From [Phormidium] sp. LEGE 05292 (GTDB lineage: Bacteria > Cyanobacteriota > Cyanobacteriia > Cyanobacteriales > Aerosakkonemataceae): a stretch of DNA of 64,000 nt. The position numbers were made by a program, and so were the translations under genes. The stretch spans positions 28,678 through 92,677 of the forward strand of contig NZ_JADEWG010000008.1 in NCBI RefSeq assembly GCF_015207735.1, in the 5' to 3' direction. The notes below the pieces were generated by a model. It worked only from the letters and a program-made list of their open reading frames with translations, ran no database searches and was not told where the DNA came from. Numbering within the stretch: the stretch's first letter is position 1; every line of letters starts with the position of its first letter. Positions 19,051 to 28,605 of this stretch are shown here, piece by piece.

Positions 19051-19586
19051 AGGAAACCACCTTTTTAATTATTACTGAAGATAGATGCTAGCTGTAAAGC
19101 TTAATTAATTTATTTTCCCATTTACCAGACTTAATAGCAATAGACACATATTAATTTTATGCAATTAATATATACTTATTAGTAAAAAAAATAAAATAAC
19201 TTCATAAATTTAATAGTAGTTACTCTACCTGACTAGGTAGAGGGTTAATCTTAGCTAGCTAAAGGAAGATGCACTAGATAAGCTCATAGATAGAGCTTAT
19301 ATTTTCCCAAATTTGCAACAATATTAATAAATTCTGCTTTTTCATCATCACCACTGAATTTTTATTTTTTTGACATCTTCTATATTGTTTTGTTATTATC
19401 GTCACTGCTTTATCGGAACCAAAAGGTAGACCGTTGCCGGAAAATGCTCAAGTTTAACTGTATATAATCCCAGATTTTGGCTCAAGGCGCAAAATCTTTA
19501 ATTGCTTTAGGGGAAAAGGGTAAAGGGTAAGGAAATATCCAACCCCTAACCCTTTTCTCTTTCCCTTTTTACTAGGAGTATTAATC
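19051..19586. other. AT-rich intergenic region with one hairpin
   Basis: No gene is supported. The first 400 bases are AT-rich and probably hold the divergent promoters of pipX and the 19587 gene. Near 19510-19570 a G-rich run (GGGGAAAAGGGTAAAGGG) faces its imperfect complement (CCCCTAACCCTTTTC), so it could form a long hairpin just before the downstream start. Confidence 0.5.
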
Positions 19587-21074
19587 ATGAACCCAGTACA
19601 AAAATTAACCATTAAAAAGAAACGCTTAACTGGAAAACTGTTATTTGAAAGAGTGATGGCAGCGATCGTCCTACTCAACTTCACACTAGTAATATTTGAT
19701 CTGACATACATATATTGGCGTAATTTCTGGCTCCAGGGTAATCTCAGACTGGTTAATTTAACAATTAACGTTCCTTTACCCCCTATTACTAAATGGTACG
19801 ATCCAGTTAAAGGTATTGAACCTCATCGAGACACAGCAAGTTATCTAAATACAGTAGACCAACTAAAACAACAAATATCACAAACAGGTTTACAGTCTCC
19901 AGAAGTAAAAAAATTGTTAGCAGACTTGCAGCTTCAAAGCGTAGAAATGATCGAAACAAATCCTTTTGCAGTGGCTAACAAAACAGGTACATTAGAAAAA
20001 ATTAAAAATCGGATGCGACGGCATCTCGATAATGACTCTGCTAAAGAATCATTTCGAGAATTTTGGAGCTATTCATTCTTATCACAAAGAGGTTGGGAAG
20101 AGGAATTAGCTTATTTTAAAAGACAAATTCAACCATTAATTGAAACTAATTATTTCCGTCCCATTGGCGAAAACGGTCAACCAGTTGATTTTTTCTTTGA
20201 ACGCATTGATTGGGTATTTTTCCTGATTTTTAGTCTTGAATTAATCGGAAGAGTAATATATATTAGTCGCAATAATAAAGGCGTAAGTTGGCGAGAAGCA
20301 ATTCTTTGGCGTTGGTATGACATTTTCCTCCTCTTACCATTTTGGCGACCTTTAAGAATCATTTCAGTTTACATGAGGCTCAAACAATGTGAAATCAAGC
20401 GATTTGATAGGTTTCAACGACAAGTTAACCAGCTTTTTATTGCTAATTTTGCCGAAGAAATTATTGAAGTAGTGGTAGTGGGAGTAATTAATCAAATCCA
20501 AGATTCCATTCGCCAGGGAGATTTAAGAAATTGGTTATCTCAATCTCAAAATCGCACTTATATAGACCTCAATAATACCGATGAAGTTGCAGAAATTAGT
20601 AACATAGTTACCAGATTAGCTGTTTACAGAATTTTTCCTAAAGTTCAGCCAGACATTGAACTATTACTCCAGCATAATATAGAAAGCGTGCTGCAAAATT
20701 TACCAGCTTACCGCAGTGTTCAAGCTATTCCCGGATTAGCCAACTTACCCAAACAATTAACCGAAAGATTAGTTGCCGAAATTTCCCAAGCCACATATCA
20801 AGGTTTAACATCTGCGATCGAAGATCCAGTAGGTGCGAAACTATCAGGAAATTTGGTAAATCATTTAGGGGAAGCGATCGCCCAAGAACTAAGAAACCAA
20901 CATACCATAGAAAGAATTCAGAGCTTACTGATTGATATGCTCGAAGAAATCAAAATAAACTACGTCGAACGCCTATCTCAAGAAGATATGCAACAAATTA
21001 TTGAACAAACCAGACAACTGCGCCAGAGAACAGCACCAAAAGCAGTAGAAATCCTTCCCTATAAACAAATATGA
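19587..21074 (+). CDS. Membrane protein with a voltage-sensor-like S2-S4 segment and no pore
   Basis: A 495-residue protein of a cyanobacterial family I cannot name. A first membrane helix lies at about 22-45, followed by an extracytoplasmic loop of about 160 residues. Three segments then resemble ion-channel voltage sensors: S2-like FFLIFSLELIGRVIYIS (211-227), S3-like ILWRWYDIFLLLPF (239-252, with the usual W..D) and S4-like RPLRIISVYMRLK (254-266, Arg254, 257 and 264). No pore helices or selectivity filter follow; instead there is a long helical soluble region (270-495). It starts with ATG, with AGGAG upstream. Confidence 0.72.
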   Translation: MNPVQKLTIKKKRLTGKLLFERVMAAIVLLNFTLVIFDLTYIYWRNFWLQGNLRLVNLTINVPLPPITKWYDPVKGIEPHRDTASYLNTVDQLKQQISQTGLQSPEVKKLLADLQLQSVEMIETNPFAVANKTGTLEKIKNRMRRHLDNDSAKESFREFWSYSFLSQRGWEEELAYFKRQIQPLIETNYFRPIGENGQPVDFFFERIDWVFFLIFSLELIGRVIYISRNNKGVSWREAILWRWYDIFLLLPFWRPLRIISVYMRLKQCEIKRFDRFQRQVNQLFIANFAEEIIEVVVVGVINQIQDSIRQGDLRNWLSQSQNRTYIDLNNTDEVAEISNIVTRLAVYRIFPKVQPDIELLLQHNIESVLQNLPAYRSVQAIPGLANLPKQLTERLVAEISQATYQGLTSAIEDPVGAKLSGNLVNHLGEAIAQELRNQHTIERIQSLLIDMLEEIKINYVERLSQEDMQQIIEQTRQLRQRTAPKAVEILPYKQI

Positions 21075-21440
21075 ACCCCAACAATCAAAACACCAGAGTC
21101 AGCTGACTCAGTGCAAGCAAGACTTTAGCTAATCGGTAAGTTAGAATACAATCAAGATTGCGCTCGGCGTGAAAGTACAACCAAGAAGCATTCTGAAATA
21201 AAAGCAGAGCGCAGAGGTATCTTGGTAATACTGGCGCTATCTCTCATAAGTGAGAGCAGGAAAGTAGGGGCGGGTGAGAGCAGATATGTTTGCGTTTCTC
21301 ACAGATAATCTCTCAGCAAAACCCTCCCTTAAGTAATCGGTTCCCCTAATCCTCGGAAGTCAACCGTGGGATTTTGTAGAAGGAAAAATTCTTTCATGGG
21401 AAGTGGGTATTTGCCCCACTTTTTTTATTGGAGTTGACGG
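21075..21440 (+). promoter_or_regulatory. Structured leader of the rimP-nusA-infB operon
   Basis: This 366-base gap holds no reading frame of note. It contains a perfect hairpin CTCTCA-TAAG-TGAGAG (21241-21256), several further CTCTCA/TGAGAG words that could pair alternatively, and ends in an intrinsic terminator (21402-21427) only about 14 bases before the rimP ATG. A terminator this close to the first gene of an operon that encodes NusA suggests attenuation or autogenous control. Confidence 0.5.
21402..21427 (+). terminator. Intrinsic terminator in the rimP leader
   Basis: Stem AGTGGG (21402-21407) pairs with CCCACT (21415-21420) and is followed by TTTTTTATT. It lies immediately upstream of the rimP start, so it would stop transcription before the operon unless antiterminated. 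Confidence 0.75.
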
Positions 21441-21902
21441 ATGACTCATCCCTTAGTACCACAAATTATCGAAATCGCTAACCCCATCGCTGAAGCCTTA
21501 AGCTTAGAAGTTGTGGGCGTAGTATTTCATACCAACCAAAGCCCTCCCGTGTTGCGAGTAGACATTCGTAATCCTGTGCAAGACACTAGTTTAGATGACT
21601 GCGAACGGATGAGTCGGGCTTTAGAAACCAGTTTAGATGCCACAGGCGTAATTCCAGACGCTTATGTACTGGAAATTTCCAGTCCGGGAATTTCTCGCCA
21701 TCTATCCAGCGATAGAGAGTTTATCTCCTTTAAAGGATTTACAGTACTCGTCAATACATCTGAACCTTATGAAGGCAAGAGTGAGTGGCGAGGAAAACTG
21801 ATCAAGCGAGATGACGCATCAGTTTACTTGAACCAAAAAGGACGGGCTTTCGCCATTCCCCGCCCCTTGATTACTAGGGTGCAACTGGAAGAGAAAGAGT
21901 AG
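21441..21902 (+). CDS. rimP: Ribosome maturation factor RimP
   Basis: Assists 30S subunit maturation. The 153-residue protein has the family pattern: [35 protein letters not shown] and the strongly conserved [14 protein letters not shown], with a C-terminal SH3-like domain ending in [11 protein letters not shown]. The ATG at 21441 follows TTGGAG. It is the first gene of the conserved rimP-nusA-ylxR-infB operon. Confidence 0.95.
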   Translation: MTHPLVPQIIEIANPIAEALSLEVVGVVFHTNQSPPVLRVDIRNPVQDTSLDDCERMSRALETSLDATGVIPDAYVLEISSPGISRHLSSDREFISFKGFTVLVNTSEPYEGKSEWRGKLIKRDDASVYLNQKGRAFAIPRPLITRVQLEEKE

Positions 21903-22056
21903 CAATTTTCGATTTTAGATTGCCGATTTTCGATTTTTGATCGTACATATACGGTCGCTAAATGAAAGTTGGGGAATCGATTGCATATCGCCAATCTAAA
22001 ATTCACCCACCAGAGTGTCACCTCGGAAAAACAAATAAATCGGAGGCTTTTTACTT

Positions 22057-23355
22057 GTGACGATCGTTAAATTACCAGGACTAAAAGACTTAATAGAAAG
22101 TATTAGTCGAGAACGTAACTTACCCAAACATTCCGTTAAAGAAGCACTGCGGGAAGCACTTCTTAAAGGATACGAACGTTATCGACGCACACAAAACATG
22201 GATCGACGGCACTTCGACGACAACTACTTCGACAACTTAGAAGTCGAACTAGACGTAGAAGAAGAAGGCTTTCGAGTTCTCGCCACTAAAAGTATTGTGG
22301 AAAAAGAAAAACTCAGCAGCCCCGATCACGAAATAGCCCTTGAAGAAGTTAAAGAAGTTGTAGAAGAAGCCCAACTAGGCGACACCGTAGTATTAGATGT
22401 AACACCAGACCAAGGCGAATTTGGGCGCATGGCAGCGATCCAAACCAAACAAGTACTCTCCCAAAAACTGCGAGATCAGCAACGAAAGTTGATTCAAGAA
22501 GAATTCCAAGACTTAGAAGGAACAGTTTTACAAGCCAGAGTCTTGCGATTTGAAAGGCAATCAGTAATCCTCGCTGTCAGCAGTAACTTTGGTCAACCAG
22601 AAGTCGAAGCCGAACTACCCAAACGGGAACAGCTTCCCAACGACAACTACCGCGCCAACGCCACCTTTAAAGTATTCCTGAAAAAAGTTCGGGAAGGCCC
22701 GCAAAGAGGCCCACAACTGCTAGTATCCAGAGCATCTGCCGGATTAGTAGTTTACCTCTTTGCCAACGAAGTCCCAGAAATTGAAGACGAAGTGGTACGG
22801 ATAGTCGCCGTAGCTAGGGAGGCTAATCCGCCCTCACGTTCCCTTGGCCCTCGGACTAAAATAGCAGTAGATACGTTAGAAAGAGACGTAGACCCGGTAG
22901 GTGCTTGCATCGGCGCTAGAGGTTCCCGGATTCAAGTAGTAGTTAACGAATTGCGGGGAGAGAAAATCGACGTAATTCGCTGGTCGCCAGACCCAGCTAC
23001 CTACATTCAAAATTCCCTCAGTCCAGCTAGAGTGGAAGAAGTGCGGTTGGTTAACCCTGAAGGTCGGCAAGCTCACATTCTCGTGACCGAAGATCAACTA
23101 AGTTTAGCTATTGGCAAAGAAGGGCAGAACGTTCGTTTAGCAGCCCGTTTAACTGGTTGGAAAATCGATATTAAAGATATTGCCAAGTACGACGCAGCGG
23201 CAGAAGACCAAAAAATTGCTGAGGCATTAGCTAAAGGACAAGCAGCCAGCATTGATGCCGAGAGAGAAGATAGCATCAGAATCTACAGCTTGGATGGCGA
23301 CGCAGAAGAAACAGACTACGATGAAGAGACATCTGTGCCAGAAGATGAAGAATAA
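22057..23355 (+). CDS. nusA: Transcription termination/antitermination factor NusA
   Basis: A 432-residue RNA polymerase-binding factor that modulates pausing, termination and antitermination. The N-terminal RNAP-binding domain (about 1-130), an S1 domain (about 140-205) and two KH domains (about 215-370, with GACIGARGSRIQVVVNEL and LAIGKEGQNVRLAARLTGW) are in order. The C-terminal acidic repeats of proteobacterial NusA are absent; a short acidic tail replaces them, as is usual in cyanobacteria. It starts with GTG, preceded by CGGAGG. It lies 154 bp after rimP; the gap is an AT-rich repeat-like tract. Confidence 0.96.
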   Translation: MTIVKLPGLKDLIESISRERNLPKHSVKEALREALLKGYERYRRTQNMDRRHFDDNYFDNLEVELDVEEEGFRVLATKSIVEKEKLSSPDHEIALEEVKEVVEEAQLGDTVVLDVTPDQGEFGRMAAIQTKQVLSQKLRDQQRKLIQEEFQDLEGTVLQARVLRFERQSVILAVSSNFGQPEVEAELPKREQLPNDNYRANATFKVFLKKVREGPQRGPQLLVSRASAGLVVYLFANEVPEIEDEVVRIVAVAREANPPSRSLGPRTKIAVDTLERDVDPVGACIGARGSRIQVVVNELRGEKIDVIRWSPDPATYIQNSLSPARVEEVRLVNPEGRQAHILVTEDQLSLAIGKEGQNVRLAARLTGWKIDIKDIAKYDAAAEDQKIAEALAKGQAASIDAEREDSIRIYSLDGDAEETDYDEETSVPEDEE

Positions 23356-23357
23356 GA

Positions 23358-23732
23358 GTGAAACCTAACTATCGACGTTGTATCAGTTGCCGAAAGGTAG
23401 ATTTAAAGTCAAATTTTTGGCGGATTGTGAGAGTCTATCCATCCCGGCAGGTACAATTAGATGAGGGCATGGGGCGATCGGCCTATCTTTGTCCCCAAGC
23501 AACCTGCCTGGAAACAGCCCAGAAAAAAAATCGCTTAGGTAAGACATTAAGAGCAACCGTACCCCCAGAGCTATATCAAGCCTTATGGCAACGTTTATCC
23601 AATCAGCCTGTACAAGCGAATCCTACAACCCCAAAACTATCAGCATCCGATTCGGCAATAGATGATGGCTACTGGGACAAATGGACAAGGAGACCAGGGG
23701 ACAAGGAGACTAGGGAACAACAAGAAAATTAA
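23358..23732 (+). CDS. ylxR: YlxR/DUF448-family RNA-binding protein
   Basis: A 124-residue basic protein with the YlxR signature: RRCISCRK near the start, VRVYPS, GRSAYLCPQATCLETAQKKNRL. This family has an RNA-binding or RNase P-associated role and lies between nusA and infB in many bacteria, as here. It starts with GTG two bases after the nusA stop, so translation is coupled. The C-terminal 40 residues are low complexity and unlike the family core. Confidence 0.92.
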   Translation: MKPNYRRCISCRKVDLKSNFWRIVRVYPSRQVQLDEGMGRSAYLCPQATCLETAQKKNRLGKTLRATVPPELYQALWQRLSNQPVQANPTTPKLSASDSAIDDGYWDKWTRRPGDKETREQQEN

Positions 23733-24166
23733 CCTTGAGCCTTTTTTCCCTTGGAGCCATTCTTCCCGGAAAATCAGTTACCTCATGCCTGGGTAATGGG
23801 TGCCAGAATAGTAAAAGTCATAATTAAACAACAAATGGAGTTAAATAATCAGCCATAACAATCACATTTAAGAAAAATTTGGTGCAAGATTAGAAGAGTG
23901 GGTGTGAAGCGGAAAGCGAATCGCCTTGGAGCAATCCGGCTATTTGACGGACGGAGGCAAAAACAACTACTTTAGAAGTTGGATCTGATTTATTAACTTA
24001 TCTCAGGAGCCAGAGTCAAGTAAAAAGCCAAACTGGTTTTTCCTTGGCAGCACCAACACTATTTGAACACCGCCAAAGGAGGCAGCGTTCCAATGATGTA
24101 AACAACTATCAAAAACAGTGGCTCAAAAGAGAGTTACCACTGGTAGGATTCAAGGGGAAAGCGTGG
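23733..24166 (+). other. Long intra-operon gap before infB
   Basis: Over 430 bases separate ylxR from the preferred infB start. No separate gene is supported. An in-frame TTG at 24044 would extend InfB by 41 residues, but the extension does not resemble the IF-2 N-terminus. The gap may hold an infB promoter or an mRNA-processing site; nothing specific is recognised. Confidence 0.45.
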
Positions 24167-27100
24167 ATGAACAACGGCAAAGTCAGAATTTACGAGTTAT
24201 CACGGGAATTGAATTTGGAAAATAAGGATATCCTTGCTATTTGCGACCAGCTGCGAATTCCGGTAAAAAGCCATAGCAGCACCATTCCAGACGCGGATGC
24301 AGAACGCATTCGCTCCTTAGCTGCGGAAAAATACACCGCTCAGCATTCTTCTCCAACTAAAGAGGTAATGAATCGCGTCTCAACATCAGGTTCCAGAAAT
24401 AACCCCAACTTACAACTTAGCGCTAATGCGCCCGGTTCGGGAGCTAAACCTAGTGCTCCCAAAAAACAACAGATTTTAGGAATTCGCCAGCATCAGGAGA
24501 TCTCAAACAACCCAGGCAAGCCGCAGGGGGCAACAGTGGCAATCCCCCCCAAATCGCCAGTGAACAATCAGCCAACGCAGTCATCCGTAAAACCGACAGC
24601 GCCGAACAAACCAGTACGTCCCAATCCCCAACCGGAGACGATCGCTAAAGAAGCAGATACGGATACGGAAACATCGGATGATAAACCGGATGGTAAACTC
24701 AAACAATTACAGAATCCACCCGTCACGCCTCCGGTAGCACAAAAACCCAAACTAGTTGAACCACCGTCCAGACCAAGTGCGACTAGCCCTAACACGCCGC
24801 TGCCAACACCAAGTCGGCCTCAACCTCAACAACCGCAAAAAGCGCAGACAGTTGAGCAGCCAAAGGCAGACCAACCTAAGAGCGAGCAACCCCGGAAAAA
24901 ACTCAAACCAGTAGGGCAAACAAGGGATCGGCAAGAAAGACCCGAAAAAGTTGCCCCTACAGGTGAAAAACCAAATCGAGCTTCTGCTGCGGCACCGCTC
25001 CCAGCAATACCAGAACTGCAACGCCCTAAACCGCCAGTCAGACCAACTGCGCCAGCAGCACAGAAATCTCCAGGGAGAACTGTAGGTGAAGAAGATATAG
25101 AAACCGCAGTAATAGATGAAGATTTAGATGTCAAACCGCGCAGTAAGGCAGATAAAGAACTGAAGCGGCCTGTTGCAATACCGCCCAGGACAGCACCGAA
25201 GAAAAAGAAATGGGAAGAAGAGGAAGAAGAACAACCGCAAAAGGCTGCCAAACTGGCTGGTAAGGGTAAACGCAGCAAGCAAATCATTGATGAAGACGAA
25301 ATTGATTTCGACGATCCAGAACTCGATGCTTTAGCTCCGGCGATTCAAGTCAGTTTGTCTGTAGCTCGTCCACCAAAGCCGAAAGCTGCCAAACCATCTC
25401 AACCCGTACCAGCTGCTACTTTACCAACAGCCAGAACTAAACCTTCACGAGATGGAGGAAGTGCTAGTCGAGCCGCAAATAATAGGCGCAATCGTGAAGA
25501 AGCAGCACCAGAACGTCCGCAAAAGCTAGTATTGACGGGCAATATGACCGTGCAGGAACTAGCCGCAGCTTTGGGAATCGCAGAAACGGAAATCATCAGA
25601 AAGTTATTCATGAAGGGAATAGCCGTTAATCTGACCCAAAATCTGGATATGGCTACCACAACGATGGTGGCAACCGAACTGGGTGTAGAAGTAGAAACTG
25701 CTCAGAAGCAATCGGAAGCTACTAAAGGTAGCGAGATGATTGATGCTGAAGACCTGGAATACCTAGAGCGTCGTCCTCCAGTAGTTACCATCATGGGTCA
25801 CGTAGACCACGGTAAAACCAGCTTGTTGGATGCGATCCGAGCTAGCAAAGTGGCTCAGGGAGAAGCAGGCGGCATTACCCAGCATATTGGTGCTTACCAC
25901 GTAGATGTTCAGCATAACGGCGAAACTCAACAAGTGGTCTTCCTGGATACTCCTGGTCACGAAGCCTTTACTGCAATGCGGGCGCGGGGAGCCAGGGTAA
26001 CAGATATTGCTGTGTTAGTAGTAGCTGCTGATGATGGGGTACAACCACAGACAATTGAAGCAATTAGTCACGCCAAAGCTGCGGAAGTGCCAATTTTGGT
26101 GGCAATTAACAAGATTGATAAACCAGAAGCACAGCCCGATCGCGTTAAACAAGAATTAACCGAATTTGCTCTAGTCCCAGAAGAATGGGGCGGTGACACG
26201 ATTATGGTGCCTGTGAGTGCCATCCAAAAAGAAAACTTGGATACACTGCTGGAAATGATTCTGCTGATTGCTGAAGTAGATGAAAACCTATTGGCTAACC
26301 CGAATCGGGCAGCTAAAGGTACTGTAATTGAAGCTAACCTGGATAAATCTAGAGGGCCAGTGGCTACCCTGTTAGTCCAAAATGGTACTTTACAAGTTGG
26401 TGATATCCTAGTAGCAGGATCGGCCTTTGGTAAAGTTCGAGCAATGATTGACGATCGCGGTCAGCGTGTCGATGCCGCAACTCCTTCCTTCGCCGTAGAA
26501 GTCTTAGGTTTGGGTGACGTTCCGGCAGCAGGTGATGAGTTTGAAGTCTACCAAGATGAAAAGAAAGCTAGACTAACTGCCGAAGCACGCGCCGAAGAAC
26601 AACGGCAATCTCGCTTGATGCGCGGTGTGACTCTGACTACCCTCTCGGCTCAAGCTCAAGAAGGAGAACTTAAAGAACTCAACTTGATCTTGAAAGCAGA
26701 TGTTCAAGGTTCTCTAGAAGCAATTATCGGCTCATTACAACAACTGCCGCAAAATCAGGTACAAATTCGTATCCTGTTAGCTGCACCAGGGGAAGTTACG
26801 CAGACAGACGTTGACCTAGCCGCAGCTAGTAATGCTGTAATTATTGGCTTCAACACTACCCTGGCTAGTGGCGCACGCCAAGCTGCCGACCAAGCAGGTA
26901 TTGATGTCCGCGAGTACAACATCATCTACAAACTCTTGGAAGATATCCAAGGAGCGATGGAAGGCTTACTGGAACCAGAATTGGTGGAAGAACCCCTTGG
27001 TCAGGTGGAAGTCCGGGCTGTCTTCCCTGTGGGTCGAGGTGCGGTTGCTGGTTGTTATATTCAATCTGGCAAGGTGATCCGTAACTGTAAAGTGCGGGTA

Positions 27101-27289
27101 CGCCGCAATAACCAAGTGATTTACGAAGGCTCTTTGGATTCCTTGAAACGGATGAAGGAAGATGCTAGAGAAGTCAATGCCGGATTTGAGTGCGGTGTTG
27201 GGATCGATAAGTTCAACGACTGGCAAGAAGGTGACATTATCGAGGCTTACCGCATGGTGACAAAACGCCGTACTTTGACTGGCAGTTAG
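24167..27289 (+). CDS. infB: Translation initiation factor IF-2
   Basis: GTPase that brings initiator tRNA to the ribosome. ATG 24167 is chosen because [26 protein letters not shown] is the classic IF-2 N-terminus (first words only quoted in part elsewhere); AGGGG lies nine bases upstream. The 1040-residue protein has a long Pro/Lys/Gln-rich disordered N-region (about 60-450), the IF2_N region, then the G domain with [10 protein letters not shown] from residue 544, DTPGHEAF and NKID. Domains II-IV follow. It is the last gene of the rimP operon. Confidence 0.97.
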   Translation: MNNGKVRIYELSRELNLENKDILAICDQLRIPVKSHSSTIPDADAERIRSLAAEKYTAQHSSPTKEVMNRVSTSGSRNNPNLQLSANAPGSGAKPSAPKKQQILGIRQHQEISNNPGKPQGATVAIPPKSPVNNQPTQSSVKPTAPNKPVRPNPQPETIAKEADTDTETSDDKPDGKLKQLQNPPVTPPVAQKPKLVEPPSRPSATSPNTPLPTPSRPQPQQPQKAQTVEQPKADQPKSEQPRKKLKPVGQTRDRQERPEKVAPTGEKPNRASAAAPLPAIPELQRPKPPVRPTAPAAQKSPGRTVGEEDIETAVIDEDLDVKPRSKADKELKRPVAIPPRTAPKKKKWEEEEEEQPQKAAKLAGKGKRSKQIIDEDEIDFDDPELDALAPAIQVSLSVARPPKPKAAKPSQPVPAATLPTARTKPSRDGGSASRAANNRRNREEAAPERPQKLVLTGNMTVQELAAALGIAETEIIRKLFMKGIAVNLTQNLDMATTTMVATELGVEVETAQKQSEATKGSEMIDAEDLEYLERRPPVVTIMGHVDHGKTSLLDAIRASKVAQGEAGGITQHIGAYHVDVQHNGETQQVVFLDTPGHEAFTAMRARGARVTDIAVLVVAADDGVQPQTIEAISHAKAAEVPILVAINKIDKPEAQPDRVKQELTEFALVPEEWGGDTIMVPVSAIQKENLDTLLEMILLIAEVDENLLANPNRAAKGTVIEANLDKSRGPVATLLVQNGTLQVGDILVAGSAFGKVRAMIDDRGQRVDAATPSFAVEVLGLGDVPAAGDEFEVYQDEKKARLTAEARAEEQRQSRLMRGVTLTTLSAQAQEGELKELNLILKADVQGSLEAIIGSLQQLPQNQVQIRILLAAPGEVTQTDVDLAAASNAVIIGFNTTLASGARQAADQAGIDVREYNIIYKLLEDIQGAMEGLLEPELVEEPLGQVEVRAVFPVGRGAVAGCYIQSGKVIRNCKVRVRRNNQVIYEGSLDSLKRMKEDAREVNAGFECGVGIDKFNDWQEGDIIEAYRMVTKRRTLTGS

Positions 27290-27305
27290 CTGAAAGTGTA
27301 AAGTT

Positions 27306-27390
27306 TTAGATAGTTATGAGTTTTGAGTTATAAGTTTTGAGTTAACTTACTAAGTTAAAACTCATAACTTAATACTCGAAACTCATAAAT
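27306..27390. repeat. AT-rich imperfect palindrome
   Basis: TTATGAGTTTTGAGTTA-like words are followed by TAAGTTAAAACTCATAA-like complements, giving a long imperfect hairpin between infB and the next gene. It shares GAGTTTT words with the tract at 16793. Confidence 0.7.
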
Positions 27391-27391
27391 T

Positions 27392-28003
27392 ATGATCCGT
27401 TCTTTTTGGTCTGAGCCTTTCATCTGGATTCATTTGGCTGGAATAGCAGCTTTCCCAATTTGGTTAGGAATACTACTGCTGTCTTTAGCGATCGGCGATC
27501 CTGTATTGCCAGTTTGGTTGGAATTTAGTTTAATTGCCATTATTGGTATTGCGCCAATTTTGTGGATGCAGTTGGTCAAACCCTTTAATATTTTCTGTAT
27601 TTTGGTAGTAGCTCTCAAGCCAGAAGTACTAACTGTTGAACAAAGAAAGATTTTGAGTTTATTTAAACGCCCTTTAGAAAAGGTAGGAGCAATAGCAGCA
27701 CCATTGTTTTTACTCTGGGTGCTGTGGCAAATTTATAGTGTGGCTCCTGTGGCAGCGGGAATCCCACCTTTAGCACCATCATGGCGAATTGTTGGTTTGT
27801 TAGTTGCCGGAGTCGCTTTTCTGTTAGCTAATCTGTTTTTTCAGATTCCTTTGAGTGTTTTGGGGGTGTTACTTACCAAAGAATCAGAATTTGCGACTAC
27901 AGAACCTTACCCAGTGGAAAGAATTCCTGCCGATTTTACGATCGCAGGTTTTCAAGTAGACAGAATTTTACCTAAAAAATTGTCGTCAAAAACACTAAGC
28001 TAA
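27392..28003 (+). CDS. Low-complexity-tail type cyanobacterial membrane protein
   Basis: A 203-residue protein with the N-terminal motif SFWSEPFIWIHLAGIAAFPIW. About four to five membrane helices follow (roughly 12-35, 43-62, 100-120, 135-160). The opening motif is characteristic of a cyanobacterial membrane protein family whose C-terminal tail is variable. It starts with ATG. Its function is unknown; it lies about 100 bp after infB and may be transcribed separately. Confidence 0.78.
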   Translation: MIRSFWSEPFIWIHLAGIAAFPIWLGILLLSLAIGDPVLPVWLEFSLIAIIGIAPILWMQLVKPFNIFCILVVALKPEVLTVEQRKILSLFKRPLEKVGAIAAPLFLLWVLWQIYSVAPVAAGIPPLAPSWRIVGLLVAGVAFLLANLFFQIPLSVLGVLLTKESEFATTEPYPVERIPADFTIAGFQVDRILPKKLSSKTLS

Positions 28004-28079
28004 AATTCAAATTCATTCACAATAGAAGATACTAAGTCTACCTCATCCACCTAATCTGTTATTCCTCTTTGTGATAGTT

Positions 28080-28277
28080 ATGGCTAAACAACCTGCTGCA
28101 TCAAACATTCAAGATATTAATGATGCTCAAGTCTGGGACAACCTCAAAGAAGCGATCGCTTCTTGCTCTGGTTTTGAGCGTTGGCAATATGAGCAACAAG
28201 TCGATCGAGATGATACCAGCCTTGATTATCGAGTGCGTCGGTATCTACGTGAAACTTTAGAAACATTAGCTTATTAA
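28080..28277 (+). CDS. Small conserved hypothetical protein (65 aa)
   Basis: A 65-residue soluble protein, acidic and aromatic in the middle (SGFERWQYEQQVDRDDTSLDYRVRRYLRETLETLAY). ATG 28080 is preferred over GTG 28071 because the family-like MAKQ start is typical. It probably forms helices. It is followed 115 bases later by a strong terminator. The function is unknown. Confidence 0.72.
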   Translation: MAKQPAASNIQDINDAQVWDNLKEAIASCSGFERWQYEQQVDRDDTSLDYRVRRYLRETLETLAY

Positions 28278-28605
28278 ATTGATCGCTTTCAACCAATTAG
28301 TGCAGGAAGGCAGAGTATTCTAAGGAAAGAAGGCTTTTCTTGATTCAACTGAGTTGGTTATTTCTGCTGCACTGCATTAGTTCCTCAATGCTAAAGACTG
28401 CTGCTTTTAGAGCAGCAGTCTTTTTATTTAAAAATAACTTATAACTACAAATTTTATGACTTATGACCCTTGCAGATAGAGCCTTGAATGTGGTAAACAA
28501 ACAGCTACAAACCTCTATAGATAACTTTCATCTGTCCCAAGTATAAAAAAGTAGTACTCAAAATATCCGAAAATTAGTAAACACTTGGCTTCTCATATCA
28601 ATCTG
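28278..28605. other. Intergenic region with a strong terminator
   Basis: No further gene is supported in this 328-base gap. The only clear structure is the terminator at 28393-28423. The 115 bases between the small gene and that hairpin could be a 3' UTR or a small RNA. The rest probably holds the promoter of the SLH protein gene. Confidence 0.45.
28393..28423 (+). terminator. Strong intrinsic terminator
   Basis: A 13-bp perfect stem AAAGACTGCTGCT / AGCAGCAGTCTTT with a five-base loop, followed by TTATTT. Confidence 0.9.

Noticed and set aside
24568..25287. Several long minus-strand frames inside infB
   Set aside because: They are antisense to the Pro/Lys/Gln-rich IF-2 N-region, whose biased codons keep the other strand open.
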